A stretch of 60,878 nucleotides of DNA from Lysobacterales bacterium (lineage in GTDB: Bacteria > Pseudomonadota > Gammaproteobacteria > Xanthomonadales > SZUA-5): the NCBI GenBank assembly GCA_022841325.1, contig JALHRS010000001.1:1-60878 (forward strand), written 5' to 3'. Positions 36,268 to 44,669 of this stretch are shown one piece after another. The notes under the pieces are model-generated. The model was not told the origin of the DNA and did not search any database. It worked only from the letters and a program-made list of their open reading frames with translations. The number at the start of each line of letters is the position of its first letter. The stretch's first letter is position 1. The position numbers were made by a program, and so were the translations under genes.

Positions 36268-36905
36268 GCCACCACTCCAGAAGTTTCAGCAGGCAGGTCG
36301 CGCACCAGCGCGCCGTGCAGGATCAGATCAGACACGCGCTCGGCCAACAGGCAGCCATCGGCACCGAAGGCCATGTCCGGAATGGCCCGGAGCGTGGGCG
36401 CCGCCAGAAAACCGAAGACATCGACGGCCACCAGCGTCAACGCCAGCACCGCCGGCTCCACATCGGCGCGCAACTCGCCCGAAGCCTGGCCCGTCGCCAC
36501 CAGTTCCAGCAGTCGCTGGCGGGCATCGCCAAAGATCTCGCGGGCAATCTCGGGTCCGTGCTGGCCCTCGCCAAAGAGCTCGCGCAACAGCAAACGGGTT
36601 TGCGGTTCACGCTCGCGCAGACGACGGGAATGCCAGATCACGAACAGGCGGATGCGCTCGGCCAGCGTCGGCGCGCTGCGCGTCAATTCCGCCAGTTCCT
36701 TGGGGAAATCCGCCGCAGCGTGCTTCAGCGCTGCCAGATACAGATCATCCTTGTTGGCGAAGTGATGAAAGATGTTGGCCTTGCTGACCTGCGCTGCGGT
36801 GGCCAGATCGTTCATCGACACCCCGGCGAAACCGCCGGCGGCAAACAGCTTCACGGCCTCGTCGAGGATGCGGTCGATGGCACTGCGGTCGGGGGATTCA
36901 GACAT
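36264..36905 (-). CDS. TetR-family transcriptional repressor of the efflux operon
   Basis: 213 residues. The N-terminal helix-turn-helix is DEAVKLFAAGGFAGVSMNDLATAAQVSKANIFHHFANKDDLY; the rest is the helical ligand-binding domain. As the first gene of the TetR-adaptor-pump operon, with the adaptor overlapping its stop, it most likely represses its own operon. A palindrome of the AcrR/TetR type lies 14 bp upstream of its start codon. Confidence 0.94.
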   Translation of the reverse strand: MSESPDRSAIDRILDEAVKLFAAGGFAGVSMNDLATAAQVSKANIFHHFANKDDLYLAALKHAAADFPKELAELTRSAPTLAERIRLFVIWHSRRLREREPQTRLLLRELFGEGQHGPEIAREIFGDARQRLLELVATGQASGELRADVEPAVLALTLVAVDVFGFLAAPTLRAIPDMAFGADGCLLAERVSDLILHGALVRDLPAETSGVVA

Positions 36906-36918
36906 GCCCGCATGTTAC

Positions 36919-36936
36919 TGACCGATTGGTCGGTCA
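36919..36936. promoter_or_regulatory. Probable TetR operator
   Basis: Near-perfect dyad TGACCGA-TTGG-TCGGTCA just upstream of the TetR gene, extended by a further TCA. Its form matches operators of auto-regulated TetR repressors of RND pumps. Confidence 0.8.
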
Positions 36937-36987
36937 GTCAATGAAGCACGAGGCCGCTGGTGTGAAGGATTGTCCGTGGGGCGAGGA

Positions 36988-37050
36988 CGGGGCACGGGGC
37001 GCGGGGCGCGGGGCGCGGGGCACGGGGCACGGGGTACGGGGTACGGGGTA
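36988..37050 (+). repeat. Heptamer array CGGGGYR, 9 units
   Basis: Nine units in order: CGGGGCA, three CGGGGCG, two CGGGGCA, three CGGGGTA, then a degenerate CGGGAAA. Variants occur in blocks, as expected of recent local amplification. Confidence 0.95.
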
Positions 37051-37079
37051 CGGGAAAAGGCTGCGGGTTTTCGGCCTCT

Positions 37080-37195
37080 GTAGGTCCAGACTTGTCTGGA
37101 CGCTTCTCCAACCAGGTACCAAGAGCATCAGCTGGCGTCTTCGCGAGCGCTTCTCCAACCATGCGCCAAGAGCGTCCAGACAAGTCTGGACCTAC
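37080..37195. repeat. REP1 element with duplicated centre
   Basis: The usual GTAGGTCCAGAC and GTCTGGACCTAC outer arms enclose two direct copies of about 30 bp (GCTTCTCCAACCA, CCAAGAGC), making it longer than the other REP1 elements. Confidence 0.9.
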
Positions 37196-37210
37196 CAAAG
37201 GCAGGGCCTG

Positions 37211-37309
37211 GCGTCATTGCGACCCCGGACTTGATCCGGGGGAAGCACTCCAGATGCACTGCTTCAGAAGCACTGGATTGCTTCGTCGCTGCGCTCCTCG
37301 CAATGACGC
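37211..37309. repeat. REP2 element, inverted orientation
   Basis: Begins GCGTCATTGCGACCCCGGAC and ends CTCCTCGCAATGACGCC, so it is the reverse of 30811-30910; its inner part GCACTGCTTCAGAAGCACT has diverged. Confidence 0.92.
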
Positions 37310-37401
37310 CGCGAGATCTTGGCCCCTGCCCCCTGCCCCACCAATTGCAACCCATGGTGATTTCCGGCAACTGACCTCTGCCCGCTGCGACCCTTTGCCG
37401 C

Positions 37402-38001
37402 ATGGGCGCATCCTATGGGCCTGTGAGCACCTCATCCTTTGCCATCGACGTACCCGACTTGCTGATTGCGCGCATGAAGCGCCGCGATCTGGAGGCTTTC
37501 GAGCAGGTTTACCGCCTGTTCGACCGCCCGGTGTACACCCTGGCGCTGCGTCTGCTGGGCAACGAGACCGAGGCCTACGACCTGTTGCAGGACAGTTTTC
37601 TGAAGTTGTTCGAGCAGGTCGGTCAGTACCGCAGCGAAGCGCCGTTCTGGTCCTGGCTGCGCCGGATCGTGGTCAACACCGCGCTGATGCGCCTGCGCGG
37701 ACGGCGGCCGCTGGACGAGCTCGATTCGCTGATGCTCGATCAGCTCAGCGACAACGGCCCGGACCCGATGGACAGCGTCAGTGCCCAGGATCTGAAGCGG
37801 GCGATGGGCCAGCTGCCGGCGCTCTCGCGTGCGGTGCTCTGGCTGTACCACGTCGAGGGCTACACCCATGAGGAGATCGCCGACGCCTTCGAACGCACGG
37901 TGAGTTTTTCCAAATCGCAGGTGGCACGCGCCAGCGCCCGCCTGCGCATGCTGCTGAAACAGGAGGATGCATCATGGAATCCCGCGTCGATACCAGCTTG
38001 A
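37402..38001 (+). CDS. ECF-family RNA polymerase sigma factor
   Basis: Up to 199 residues. Region 2 is DLEAFEQVYRLFDRPVYTLALRLLGNETEAYDLLQDSFLKLFEQ with the WSWLRRIVVNTAL segment. Region 4 is QLPALSRAVLWLYHVEGYTHEEIADAFERTVSFSKSQVARASARLR. The SFSKSQ recognition helix is of a type common in Xanthomonadales. The start is uncertain: ATG at the given position, or a GTG 21 bp downstream. Its 3' end overlaps the next gene by 28 bp. Upstream lie only repeats, with a few dozen bases left for a promoter. Confidence 0.92.
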   Translation: MGASYGPVSTSSFAIDVPDLLIARMKRRDLEAFEQVYRLFDRPVYTLALRLLGNETEAYDLLQDSFLKLFEQVGQYRSEAPFWSWLRRIVVNTALMRLRGRRPLDELDSLMLDQLSDNGPDPMDSVSAQDLKRAMGQLPALSRAVLWLYHVEGYTHEEIADAFERTVSFSKSQVARASARLRMLLKQEDASWNPASIPA

Positions 38002-38483
38002 AGCGCAGGCTGCTGGCCCTGCCGCTGGAGACGCCGCCAGCGGACGCCTGGGCGAGTATCCGCGCCAGCATCGAGGCGCCGGCCACTTCGCGCCGGACTC
38101 GACGTACACCTTCGCCCTGGTGGCTGGCACTGGCGGCCGGCCTGGCGGCCATCGCGCTGTTGCCGGGCACGCTGCCACCGCCGACCGCGGTGGCGCCAAC
38201 GGCTACGGTCGCAGAAGCCCCGGTCAACGCCCTGGTGCAGCGCTCGCAGGCGCTGGAATCGGAAATACGCAGCCTGCGCGCGGCCAACCCGGCACTGGCA
38301 GAGGCCCAATACCAATGGGAGCGCGCGATCGAAAACGACCTCGCCGTCATTGATGTCGGCCTGGCCGAGCGCGGGCCGCGGCAGGCGCAGCTCTGGCGCG
38401 AACGCGTGCGCCTGCTCGAAGAACTGAAGACCGCCACACAAATGGATGCCGGCCCGATGCTGCTGCAGGCTCGCCTGGACTGA
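37974..38483 (+). CDS. Putative anti-sigma factor, membrane-anchored
   Basis: 169 residues: a short N-terminal region (SLKRRLLALPLETPPADAWASI), one membrane helix (WWLALAAGLAAIALLPGTL, about 49-67) and an extracytoplasmic coiled-coil-like segment (ALVQRSQALESEIRSLRAANPALAEAQYQWERAIENDLAVID). The 28-bp overlap with the ECF sigma gene and the topology support an anti-sigma role, though no classical anti-sigma motif is evident. It is followed by an exported PDZ protein. Confidence 0.78.
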   Translation: MESRVDTSLKRRLLALPLETPPADAWASIRASIEAPATSRRTRRTPSPWWLALAAGLAAIALLPGTLPPPTAVAPTATVAEAPVNALVQRSQALESEIRSLRAANPALAEAQYQWERAIENDLAVIDVGLAERGPRQAQLWRERVRLLEELKTATQMDAGPMLLQARLD

Positions 38484-38563
38484 ACCCGCATCGGCGACGG
38501 TGAAGGATCACCGTCGATTGCTCCACGCACACAGGCAATGAACGAAAGTTGGGAGAGACACCG

Positions 38564-39601
38564 ATGAATCGCAGGTTTCAAGGATTGGGGCTGGCGCTGG
38601 CCATCGCCCTGGGCAGCGGCAACCTCTGGGCTGCCGAGGCCGACAAGACCGACAACGAGCAGATCCGGCAACAGCTGCGGGAAGCGCAGCAGCAACTGGC
38701 CGAGGTCGGCAAGCGCGTCGCCGAGCTCTCGGCGCAGGTGGGCGGAGACCCGGCCCGCGTGCAGATGTTCCGCTTCCTCGGCGATCCCGATCGCGCCGTC
38801 ATCGGCGTGATACTGGGCGACGGCAATCGCGAGGGCGTCAAGGTGCAGGGTGTCACCCCGGGCGGCCCGGCCGAGAAAGCCGGTCTTCGTCCCGGTGATG
38901 TGATCACCGCCGTGCGCGGTACCCGGGTCAGCGGCGATCAGGCGCAGCTGGCGCTGCGCGAATCGCTGAAGGGACTGAAGGATGGCGACAAGGTCAAGCT
39001 CAGCGTGCGCCGCGACGGCAAGGCCTTCGACAGCGAGATCTCGGCGGAGCGTCAGGGCAGCATCGAGTTCACGGCTGGGCCGAATGCCCATGCCTTCTGG
39101 TTCGATTCCGGAGATCTGCCGAACATGCCGCCGCTGCCCGAGGGCTTCGACCAGGAAATCGAGACCATCGTCGAACGGGCGCTGGGTGACGGACCGCACG
39201 AGCACATCAACATCATGACCCGCCTGGGTATGGGCGGACTGCGCCTGAGCTCGATGAACCCCGGTCTTGGGCGCTATTTCGGCGTCAATGAAGGCGCTCT
39301 GGTGCTGGAGATCAATGGGGACGATTACGCTGGCCTGCAGGCTGGAGACGTGATTCTGGAGGTCGATGGCAAGGCCGTCAGCGATCCGCGCGAGGCCATG
39401 CGCGAGCTCGGCAGGCACGATGGCGCACGACCCGTCGAAGTGAAGATTCAACGGGATCGGGTGCCTCAACTGGTATCGGTGAAGACCCCTGAGAAGCGCC
39501 AGATCCTGCGCGAGATGATCGCCCCGCCGGCACCGCCGTCGCCGCCCACGCCGCCAGCAGCATCAACGCCTGCCTGGAAGGAAAAAGCGGCGTCCATCTG
39601 A
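38564..39601 (+). CDS. Exported protein with two PDZ domains
   Basis: 345 residues with a GGGAGAGA ribosome site 7 bp before the ATG. The signal peptide is FQGLGLALAIALGSGNLWAAEA. A coiled coil follows (IRQQLREAQQQLAEVGKRVAEL). PDZ 1 (about 75-150) contains GVKVQGVTPGGPAEKAGLRPGDVI. PDZ 2 (about 240-310) contains GALVLEINGDDYAGLQAGDVILEVDGKAV. No protease domain is present, so it is not a DegP-type protease. With the upstream sigma/anti-sigma pair it may sense or scaffold envelope proteins; PDZ domains often bind exposed C-termini. A Pro-rich tail ends the protein. Confidence 0.88.
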   Translation: MNRRFQGLGLALAIALGSGNLWAAEADKTDNEQIRQQLREAQQQLAEVGKRVAELSAQVGGDPARVQMFRFLGDPDRAVIGVILGDGNREGVKVQGVTPGGPAEKAGLRPGDVITAVRGTRVSGDQAQLALRESLKGLKDGDKVKLSVRRDGKAFDSEISAERQGSIEFTAGPNAHAFWFDSGDLPNMPPLPEGFDQEIETIVERALGDGPHEHINIMTRLGMGGLRLSSMNPGLGRYFGVNEGALVLEINGDDYAGLQAGDVILEVDGKAVSDPREAMRELGRHDGARPVEVKIQRDRVPQLVSVKTPEKRQILREMIAPPAPPSPPTPPAASTPAWKEKAASI

Positions 39602-39633
39602 CATGGACCAGCCTTCGGCCGGATCAGGATGGA

Positions 39634-39957
39634 CTAATCCTGCTCCGGCGCCACTCCGGCCGGCAGCACATTGGTGTCGGGATCGACCGTGATCGCCTCG
39701 TAGGTGCGATCTGACGGTGGCTGATCGGTGATGTTCCAGCGGCCCTGATCATCCTTCCACTTGTACAGGGTTGGATGGGTCGCGGCTGGCTGGACTGGTT
39801 CGGGCAGCCTCTCGCTCACCGCCTCGGGAATGGTCTGTGGCGCCAGCCACCACCAGACCCCGGCAGCCGCGGCGATCAGCAACAAAGCCAGAAGCCAGCG
39901 ACTGGCCCGACCGGACTGCGCCGCGCTGCCCGGCCGGCCCCTGGCCCACGATGTCAT
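39634..39957 (-). CDS. DUF4124 domain protein, membrane-anchored
   Basis: 107 residues with one membrane helix (WLLALLLIAAAAGVWWWLA) and a C-terminal DUF4124 segment TLYKWKDDQGRWNITDQPPSDRTYEAI. The YKWxDxxGxxxxTDxPP pattern is the family signature. It overlaps the upstream DUF4124 gene by ATGA, so the two form a small operon. The function of the family is unknown; the domain looks like an extracytoplasmic binding module. Confidence 0.82.
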   Translation of the reverse strand: MTSWARGRPGSAAQSGRASRWLLALLLIAAAAGVWWWLAPQTIPEAVSERLPEPVQPAATHPTLYKWKDDQGRWNITDQPPSDRTYEAITVDPDTNVLPAGVAPEQD

Positions 39958-40364
39958 TGCGCCGGCGGGGCTGCTGCCGCCTTGTCACATTCAGCCTGGG
40001 CTTCGCGATAGCGTGCCAGCAAGGGACCACGCTCTTCCGCTGTCATCGGCCGGGTGCTGCCGTCGTCAGCCTGGATTTCCAGATTGTCCGAGCCACCTTC
40101 CAGATTGCGCACGCTTTCGCGGATGGTCTGGCAGCGCGCCACTTCCTTGGGATCGACTACCGCTTCAGGCTGAGCGGCCTCCTGCGCCGGCCCCCGGCGC
40201 AGCTTCAGCTCCTCCGCCTGCACCTGCTCGTCAGGCTTGGCCGAATAGTGCACGGTACCGTTCTCGTCGGTCCATTTGTACATCTTGGTCTTGCTCGTCT
40301 GCTGCGCCATGGCCGCAGCCGAGAGACCCAGGGAAACCACCAGACAAACCGTCATCCATCGCAT
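39954..40364 (-). CDS. DUF4124 domain protein, exported
   Basis: 136 residues. The signal peptide MTVCLVVSLGLSAAAMAQ is followed directly by the DUF4124 signature KMYKWTDENGTVHYSAKPDE. The C-terminal half contains paired Cys residues (VARCQTIRESV and QAECDKAA) and helical sequence. It is the first gene of the two-gene DUF4124 operon. Function is unknown. Confidence 0.87.
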   Translation of the reverse strand: MRWMTVCLVVSLGLSAAAMAQQTSKTKMYKWTDENGTVHYSAKPDEQVQAEELKLRRGPAQEAAQPEAVVDPKEVARCQTIRESVRNLEGGSDNLEIQADDGSTRPMTAEERGPLLARYREAQAECDKAAAAPPAQ

Positions 40365-40509
40365 CGCACGCCACTCCGAATTAAGTCACCGGGTGAAGCT
40401 GACCCGCCGGTCCGGATCGCCTTGTCGCAACAAAGCGCCGTGGTCAGGGCTACACAGTTATACAATGCGCGCTTCCGGCGGTCGCTATCCGCCATCGCAA
40501 AGTTGATCG

Positions 40510-41292
40510 ATGAGCGCACCTGAGCCCGAGAACCGACGTCGCCCTCCCGGCATCTACCTATTGCCCAACCTGTTGACGACCGGGGCCTTGTTCTCCGGCT
40601 TCTATGCCATCGTGGCCGCCATCAACGGCCAGTTCGTGGCAGCAGTGACCGCGGTCTTCGTGGCTGCCCTGTTCGACGGCCTGGATGGCCGTGTGGCGCG
40701 CATGACCAATACCCAGAGCGAATTCGGCGTGCAGTACGACAGCCTGTCCGATCTGATCAGCTTTGGTCTTGCGCCGGCGCTGGTGGTGTACATGTGGGCG
40801 CTGGCGGGCTTGCGTGAGTACGGCAATTTCACCGGCAAGCTGGGCTGGCTGATCGCCTTTCTCTACACCGCCTGCGCGGCGCTGCGCCTGGCTCGATTCA
40901 ATACCCAGGCCGGCCACAGCGACAAGCGTTTCTTCACCGGACTGGCCAGTCCGGCGGCGGCCGGGGCGCTAATGGCCTTTGTCTGGGCCATGGAGAGCTT
41001 TGACTTCGTCGGCGGCAGCGTGCGCTGGTTTGCGCTGGTGCTGACCCTGTCCCTGGCGCTGCTGATGGTGTCGCGCGTGCCCTATTTCAGTTTCAAGGTC
41101 TGGCCGGAACGGGTACCGTTCTTCTGGATTCTGGTGGTGGTCGTGGCCATCGTGCCGGTGGCCGCACATCCGCCCTCGGTGCTGCTGATGATCGGACTGG
41201 TGTATGTCGCCAGCGGCCCGGCCATGTGGGTCTGGCGGCGGCTGCGGCGGCGCAGCGCCGGTGTACCGAAAGAGCCGGGACCGAGCGTGTGA
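40510..41292 (+). CDS. pssA: CDP-diacylglycerol-serine O-phosphatidyltransferase
   Basis: 260 residues with about eight membrane helices. The CDP-alcohol phosphotransferase motif DGLDGRVARMTNTQSEFGVQYDSLSD (about 58-83) provides the metal-binding Asp residues. The PNLLTTGALFSGFYAI start and RLARFNT segment are typical of the integral-membrane PssA type. It makes phosphatidylserine, the precursor of phosphatidylethanolamine. The stop overlaps the GTG of the next gene (GTGA). A TATACAAT sequence about 45 bp upstream could be a -10 element, but no good -35 faces it. Confidence 0.95.
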   Translation: MSAPEPENRRRPPGIYLLPNLLTTGALFSGFYAIVAAINGQFVAAVTAVFVAALFDGLDGRVARMTNTQSEFGVQYDSLSDLISFGLAPALVVYMWALAGLREYGNFTGKLGWLIAFLYTACAALRLARFNTQAGHSDKRFFTGLASPAAAGALMAFVWAMESFDFVGGSVRWFALVLTLSLALLMVSRVPYFSFKVWPERVPFFWILVVVVAIVPVAAHPPSVLLMIGLVYVASGPAMWVWRRLRRRSAGVPKEPGPSV

Positions 41293-42959
41293 GTCAGGAG
41301 CTGCCGATCTTGCCGCTGTCCACCAACCTGGCCGGCATAGGCGCGGAGGAGGCGGGCATTCTCGCCGACTTCAGTCACGCCTTCGCGGCCTCGATGGACG
41401 TCGGCGAGACCCTCAGGCGCGCCGTTTCGCAGATTGCCGATCACATGAATGCCGAGGCCGCGGCGGTGTTCCTGACCGATCCGCTGACCGGCGACATCGA
41501 GTGTCGCGCCTGCGCCGGACCGGTGGATGTAGTCGGGCTCCGGGTGCAACGCGGCAAGGGCATCGTCGGCCGGGCGATCGCCGGGAACCGGGTGGAAATG
41601 GTGCGCGACACCAGCCTGGATCCCGATTATCTCGGCGATCAGCGCGGATTCCACACCCGCTCCATCCTGTGCGCGCCACTGGACTCCGCCGAAGGTGCCA
41701 TCGGCGCCCTGCAGGTGCTGAACAAGCGCGACGGTGCCCTGTTCGACCAGCACGACGCCAATGTGCTGCGTCTGCTCGCGGTGCCCACCGCGCTGGCGCT
41801 GAACAATGCCCGCCTGACCCGCGAACTGGTCGAACAGAACCGCATCAAGCGTGAGTTCCAGCTGGCGCGGCAGATGCAGAAGACGCTGCTGCCGGCGCGT
41901 CGACGCGACTTTCCGGTCACCGCGCTGAATCTGCCGGCACGCGAGATCTCCGGCGACTTCTACGACTTCTTCGATCTGCCCGACGGCCGCATCGCCTTCT
42001 GTGTCGGCGATGTCGCCGGCAAGGGCATGGACGCCGCCCTGCTGATGGTGCGCGCGTCGAGCTGCCTGCGCTGGGCCGGGCGCGACGGCACGGCGCCGGG
42101 CGAATGGCTGACCAAGGTCAATCGCGAACTCTGCGAAACCGTCACCCGGGGCATGTTCGTGTGCGCCGTGGCCGGCTATTACGATCCGGCCACCAGTTGC
42201 ATCGAGTTGGCCAATGCCGGCTTCCCGCCCTTGCTGCTCCGGCGCGCCGACGAGAGCATGCACGAACTTCCAGCCGACGGCCCACCTTTGGGCATACTCG
42301 GCGACTTCGAATACCACGAGGAACGCGTGGCCCTGGCCGGTGGCAGCCTGTATGCCTTTTCCGATGGCGTGACCGATGTACGCGGTCCCGAGCGCAGGCC
42401 CATCGGTATCGAAGGCGTGCGCGATCTGATTTCGCGCGTCTCCGGGCTGAATCCGCGCGCACGGGTGCGCGCCATCGTCGGGCAACTGCGCAAGATGAGC
42501 CTGGCTGATGACACCACGCTGATGCTGATCGCCGATGATCGGGCCCCGGCCCGCTACCTCGGCGGACTGGCCGGCTCCAGCGACCCGGAAAACCTGCGGC
42601 TGGTGCGGCGCAAGGTCACCGAGGTGCTGACCCAGCTCGGCTTTGGCGAGAAGCAGCGCCAGACCATGGTGCTGGCGGTCGATGAAGCCGTCGCCAACGT
42701 CATCCGCCATGCCTATGGCGGCTGCTGCGAAGGCCGGGTGGAATTGTCGGTGTGGCTGGATACCGATGCGGTCCGCTTTGAATTGCGCGACTATGCCGAT
42801 CCGGTCGATCCGAATCTGATCAAACCACGCGACCTGTCCGAGTGCCGCCCCGGTGGCCTCGGCATCAATCTGATCGACAGCGTCATGGACCACTGGGTCT
42901 TCCGACACCCCGAAGACGGTGTAGGCAACCTGCTGACCATGACCAAACGACTTCCCTGA
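41289..42959 (+). CDS. GAF-SpoIIE phosphatase fused to HATPase anti-sigma-type kinase
   Basis: 556 residues, GTG start overlapping the pssA stop. Domain order: GAF (about 30-190, ADFSHAFAASMDVGETLRRAVSQI to ALQVLNKRDGALFDQHDANVL); PP2C-type SpoIIE phosphatase (about 210-410, with the metal sites SGDFYDFF, GDVAGKGMDAALLM and FSDGVTD); then a GHKL/HATPase module (about 430-550, with N box VDEAVANVIRHAYGG and GGLGINLIDSVMD). Thus an RsbU-like phosphatase and an RsbW-like kinase are in one chain. The next gene encodes the STAS antagonist they would dephosphorylate and phosphorylate. This is a partner-switching module; the final output is not evident. Confidence 0.93.
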   Translation: MSQELPILPLSTNLAGIGAEEAGILADFSHAFAASMDVGETLRRAVSQIADHMNAEAAAVFLTDPLTGDIECRACAGPVDVVGLRVQRGKGIVGRAIAGNRVEMVRDTSLDPDYLGDQRGFHTRSILCAPLDSAEGAIGALQVLNKRDGALFDQHDANVLRLLAVPTALALNNARLTRELVEQNRIKREFQLARQMQKTLLPARRRDFPVTALNLPAREISGDFYDFFDLPDGRIAFCVGDVAGKGMDAALLMVRASSCLRWAGRDGTAPGEWLTKVNRELCETVTRGMFVCAVAGYYDPATSCIELANAGFPPLLLRRADESMHELPADGPPLGILGDFEYHEERVALAGGSLYAFSDGVTDVRGPERRPIGIEGVRDLISRVSGLNPRARVRAIVGQLRKMSLADDTTLMLIADDRAPARYLGGLAGSSDPENLRLVRRKVTEVLTQLGFGEKQRQTMVLAVDEAVANVIRHAYGGCCEGRVELSVWLDTDAVRFELRDYADPVDPNLIKPRDLSECRPGGLGINLIDSVMDHWVFRHPEDGVGNLLTMTKRLP

Positions 42960-42981
42960 GTACCCCCGCAAGGAGCCCCCC

Positions 42982-43317
42982 GTGAGTGACGTCAACGACT
43001 GCGCTACCGAAGACCATCAAGACATCCGGCTGGTCCGGGTCCGAGGCGAGGTCGATCTGTCCTGGTCGCAGCGCTTGCGCAAGAGCATCCTCGACTCCCT
43101 TTCCTCCGGTTCGCACGTCGTCGTCGATCTGTCGGCGGTGACCTACATCGATTCCTCGGGGATCGCCGCCCTGGTCGAAGGCTTCCAGAACGCCCGCGGC
43201 AAGCGCCAACGCTTCAGCCTGGTCGCCGTCAGCAAGCCGGTCATCGCCGTGCTCGAACTGGCCCGCCTGGACCGCGTGTTCCCGATCTTTGCTGATCTGG
43301 ACGAGGCGAGGAAATGA
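42982..43317 (+). CDS. STAS-domain anti-sigma factor antagonist (RsbV/SpoIIAA-like)
   Basis: 111 residues, GTG start with an AAGGAG ribosome site. The single STAS domain carries the phospho-acceptor motif YIDSSGIAALVE (Ser 58/59). It lies 22 bp after the SpoIIE-HATPase fusion gene, its presumed partner. In partner-switching systems the dephosphorylated antagonist captures the kinase. STAS proteins also associate with MlaE-type permeases (MlaB), and an MlaE permease gene is the next gene downstream, so a lipid-transport role is an alternative. Confidence 0.92.
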   Translation: MSDVNDCATEDHQDIRLVRVRGEVDLSWSQRLRKSILDSLSSGSHVVVDLSAVTYIDSSGIAALVEGFQNARGKRQRFSLVAVSKPVIAVLELARLDRVFPIFADLDEARK

Positions 43318-43326
43318 GGGGGAGGG

Positions 43327-43361
43327 GGAAAATGGAAAAAGGAAAAAGGAAAAAGGAAGAG
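43327..43361 (+). repeat. Heptamer array GGAAAAA, 5 units
   Basis: Units GGAAAAT, three GGAAAAA and GGAAGAG begin 9 bp after the STAS gene stop; the inverted counterpart at 43441-43468 closes an 80-bp spacer. Confidence 0.93.
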
Positions 43362-43440
43362 CCGCTCAATCGCCAGATTGTCAGCAGCGATCTTGATCGG
43401 GTTTCCACAATGTCGATGGCCATACCACGAGTGCGCTCCT

Positions 43441-43468
43441 CCCTTTTCCTTTTTCCCTTTCCCTTTGT
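43441..43468 (-). repeat. Heptamer array CCYTTTT, 4 units (inverted)
   Basis: Units CCCTTTT, CCTTTTT, CCCTTTC and CCTTTGT end 9 bp before the MlaE permease start codon. Confidence 0.88.
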
Positions 43469-43477
43469 CCAATCCCC

Positions 43478-44275
43478 ATGACTCCCCTCTACAACGGCAT
43501 CGTTTCGATCGGCCGCGGCACGGTGCGGATGGTCGATGAACTGGGTTATTTCGGCGCGCTGCTGATCGAGACCTTCTATTTCACCTTTGCCGGCTGGCGG
43601 GTCGGGCAACCGCTGCGGATCAAGGCGGTGTTCGAGCAGATCCGGCAGATCGGCGTGGATGCGGTGCCGATCGTGGCGCTGCTGGCGGTGACCATCGGCC
43701 TGTCGCTGGCGATCAACGGCATCGCCCAGCTGGAACGCTTCGGCGCCGAGAGCGCCATCGTTGTCGGCCTCGGCATCGGCGTCACCCGCGAATTCGGTCC
43801 GCTGATCACCGGCATCGTCATTGCCGGCCGCACCGCTTCGGCGCTGGCTGCGCGAATCGGCTCGATGACCGTATCGCAGGAAGTGGACGCACTGCGCGTC
43901 ATCGGCGTGGAACCGGTGCGCTATCTGGCAGCCCCGCCGATGATCGCGGCGCTGATCATGATGCCCTGCCTGACCCTGATCGCCGATTTCTTCGCGATCG
44001 TCGGCGGCGCCGTGTTCGCCCTGTCGGCCGTCGACATGAGCCTGTCCGGTTTTCTCTACCAGTGCCTGGTGGTGCTGGAACCCTGGGACATCAATCAGGG
44101 TTTGATCAAGAGCGTGGTCTTCGGCGCCCTGATCGTGCTGATCGGCGTCGCCACCGGCTTCTCCGTCACCGGCGGCGCCGAGGGCGTGGGCCGCGCCACC
44201 ACCCGCGCCGTGGTCCTGAGCATCTGCGCCATCCTGGTCGCCGACATGGTGTTCAGTTTCTTCCTGAATCGCTGA
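43478..44275 (+). CDS. MlaE-family ABC transporter permease
   Basis: 265 residues, five to six membrane helices. Family landmarks are VALLAVTIGLSLAINGIAQLERFGAE, the coupling-helix region GVTREFGPLITGIVIAGRTASALAARIGSMTVSQEVDALRVIGVEP and the C-terminal ATGFSVTGGAEGVGRATTRAVVLS. MlaE permeases work with the MlaF ATPase and an MCE-domain protein in glycerophospholipid transport. Neither mlaF nor an MCE gene follows; the next gene is an unrelated restriction enzyme. Partners must be elsewhere, or have been displaced by the insertion downstream. Confidence 0.93.
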   Translation: MTPLYNGIVSIGRGTVRMVDELGYFGALLIETFYFTFAGWRVGQPLRIKAVFEQIRQIGVDAVPIVALLAVTIGLSLAINGIAQLERFGAESAIVVGLGIGVTREFGPLITGIVIAGRTASALAARIGSMTVSQEVDALRVIGVEPVRYLAAPPMIAALIMMPCLTLIADFFAIVGGAVFALSAVDMSLSGFLYQCLVVLEPWDINQGLIKSVVFGALIVLIGVATGFSVTGGAEGVGRATTRAVVLSICAILVADMVFSFFLNR

Positions 44276-44304
44276 GGGGAGCGGGGAAAAGCGGGAATGG
44301 GGCT

Positions 44305-44339
44305 GGAAAAAGGAAAAAGGAAAAGGGAAAAAGGAAAAA
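44305..44339 (+). repeat. Heptamer array GGAAAAR, 5 units
   Basis: Units GGAAAAA, GGAAAAA, GGAAAAG, GGAAAAA, GGAAAAA. The 29 bp between the MlaE stop and this array look like decayed units. Confidence 0.93.
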
Positions 44340-44408
44340 GGTAGAGCTCGCTCGGCCTGAACCTCGATGCCAGGCCTCGCCTGTCCCCCGTGGAAGTGCT
44401 TCCTTTGA

Positions 44409-44541
44409 GTAGGTCACGTTGGCCGCGCAGCGGGCTACGTGACGCAAACCCTGTGGGAGCGGCTTCAGCCGCGACTGCGCTATGCGGGCCGCAAAGTCCG
44501 GGGACGTAGGTCACGTTGGCCGCGCAGCGGGCTACGTGACG
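44409..44541. repeat. REP3-REP4-REP3 cluster, left of the mrr-like gene
   Basis: Two REP3 palindromes in direct orientation (44409-44444 and 44506-44541; GTAGGTCACGTTGGCC, then GGGCTACGTGAC) flank one REP4 (44452-44474; TGTGGGAGCGGCTTCAGCC). Inverted copies of both families lie to the right of the gene. Confidence 0.92.
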
Positions 44542-44669
44542 GGATTGATACCGGTAAAATGGGCGAGCAACATGCCGAATATTGGCCTTTGTTGCTCTTG
44601 CACATAGGACTGCATTGATGCTCAGATTTACCCGATCAGAACATGCCCCGCTCGGCTATCCTCTAGTTC

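Larger units (their letters stand above)
44276..44669. other. Repeat-filled left border of the restriction island
   Basis: A degenerate and then regular GGAAAAA array, two REP3 copies and one REP4 copy fill the first 270 bp. The last 125 bp before the mrr-like gene are AT-richer with no clear promoter or ribosome site. Confidence 0.75.
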
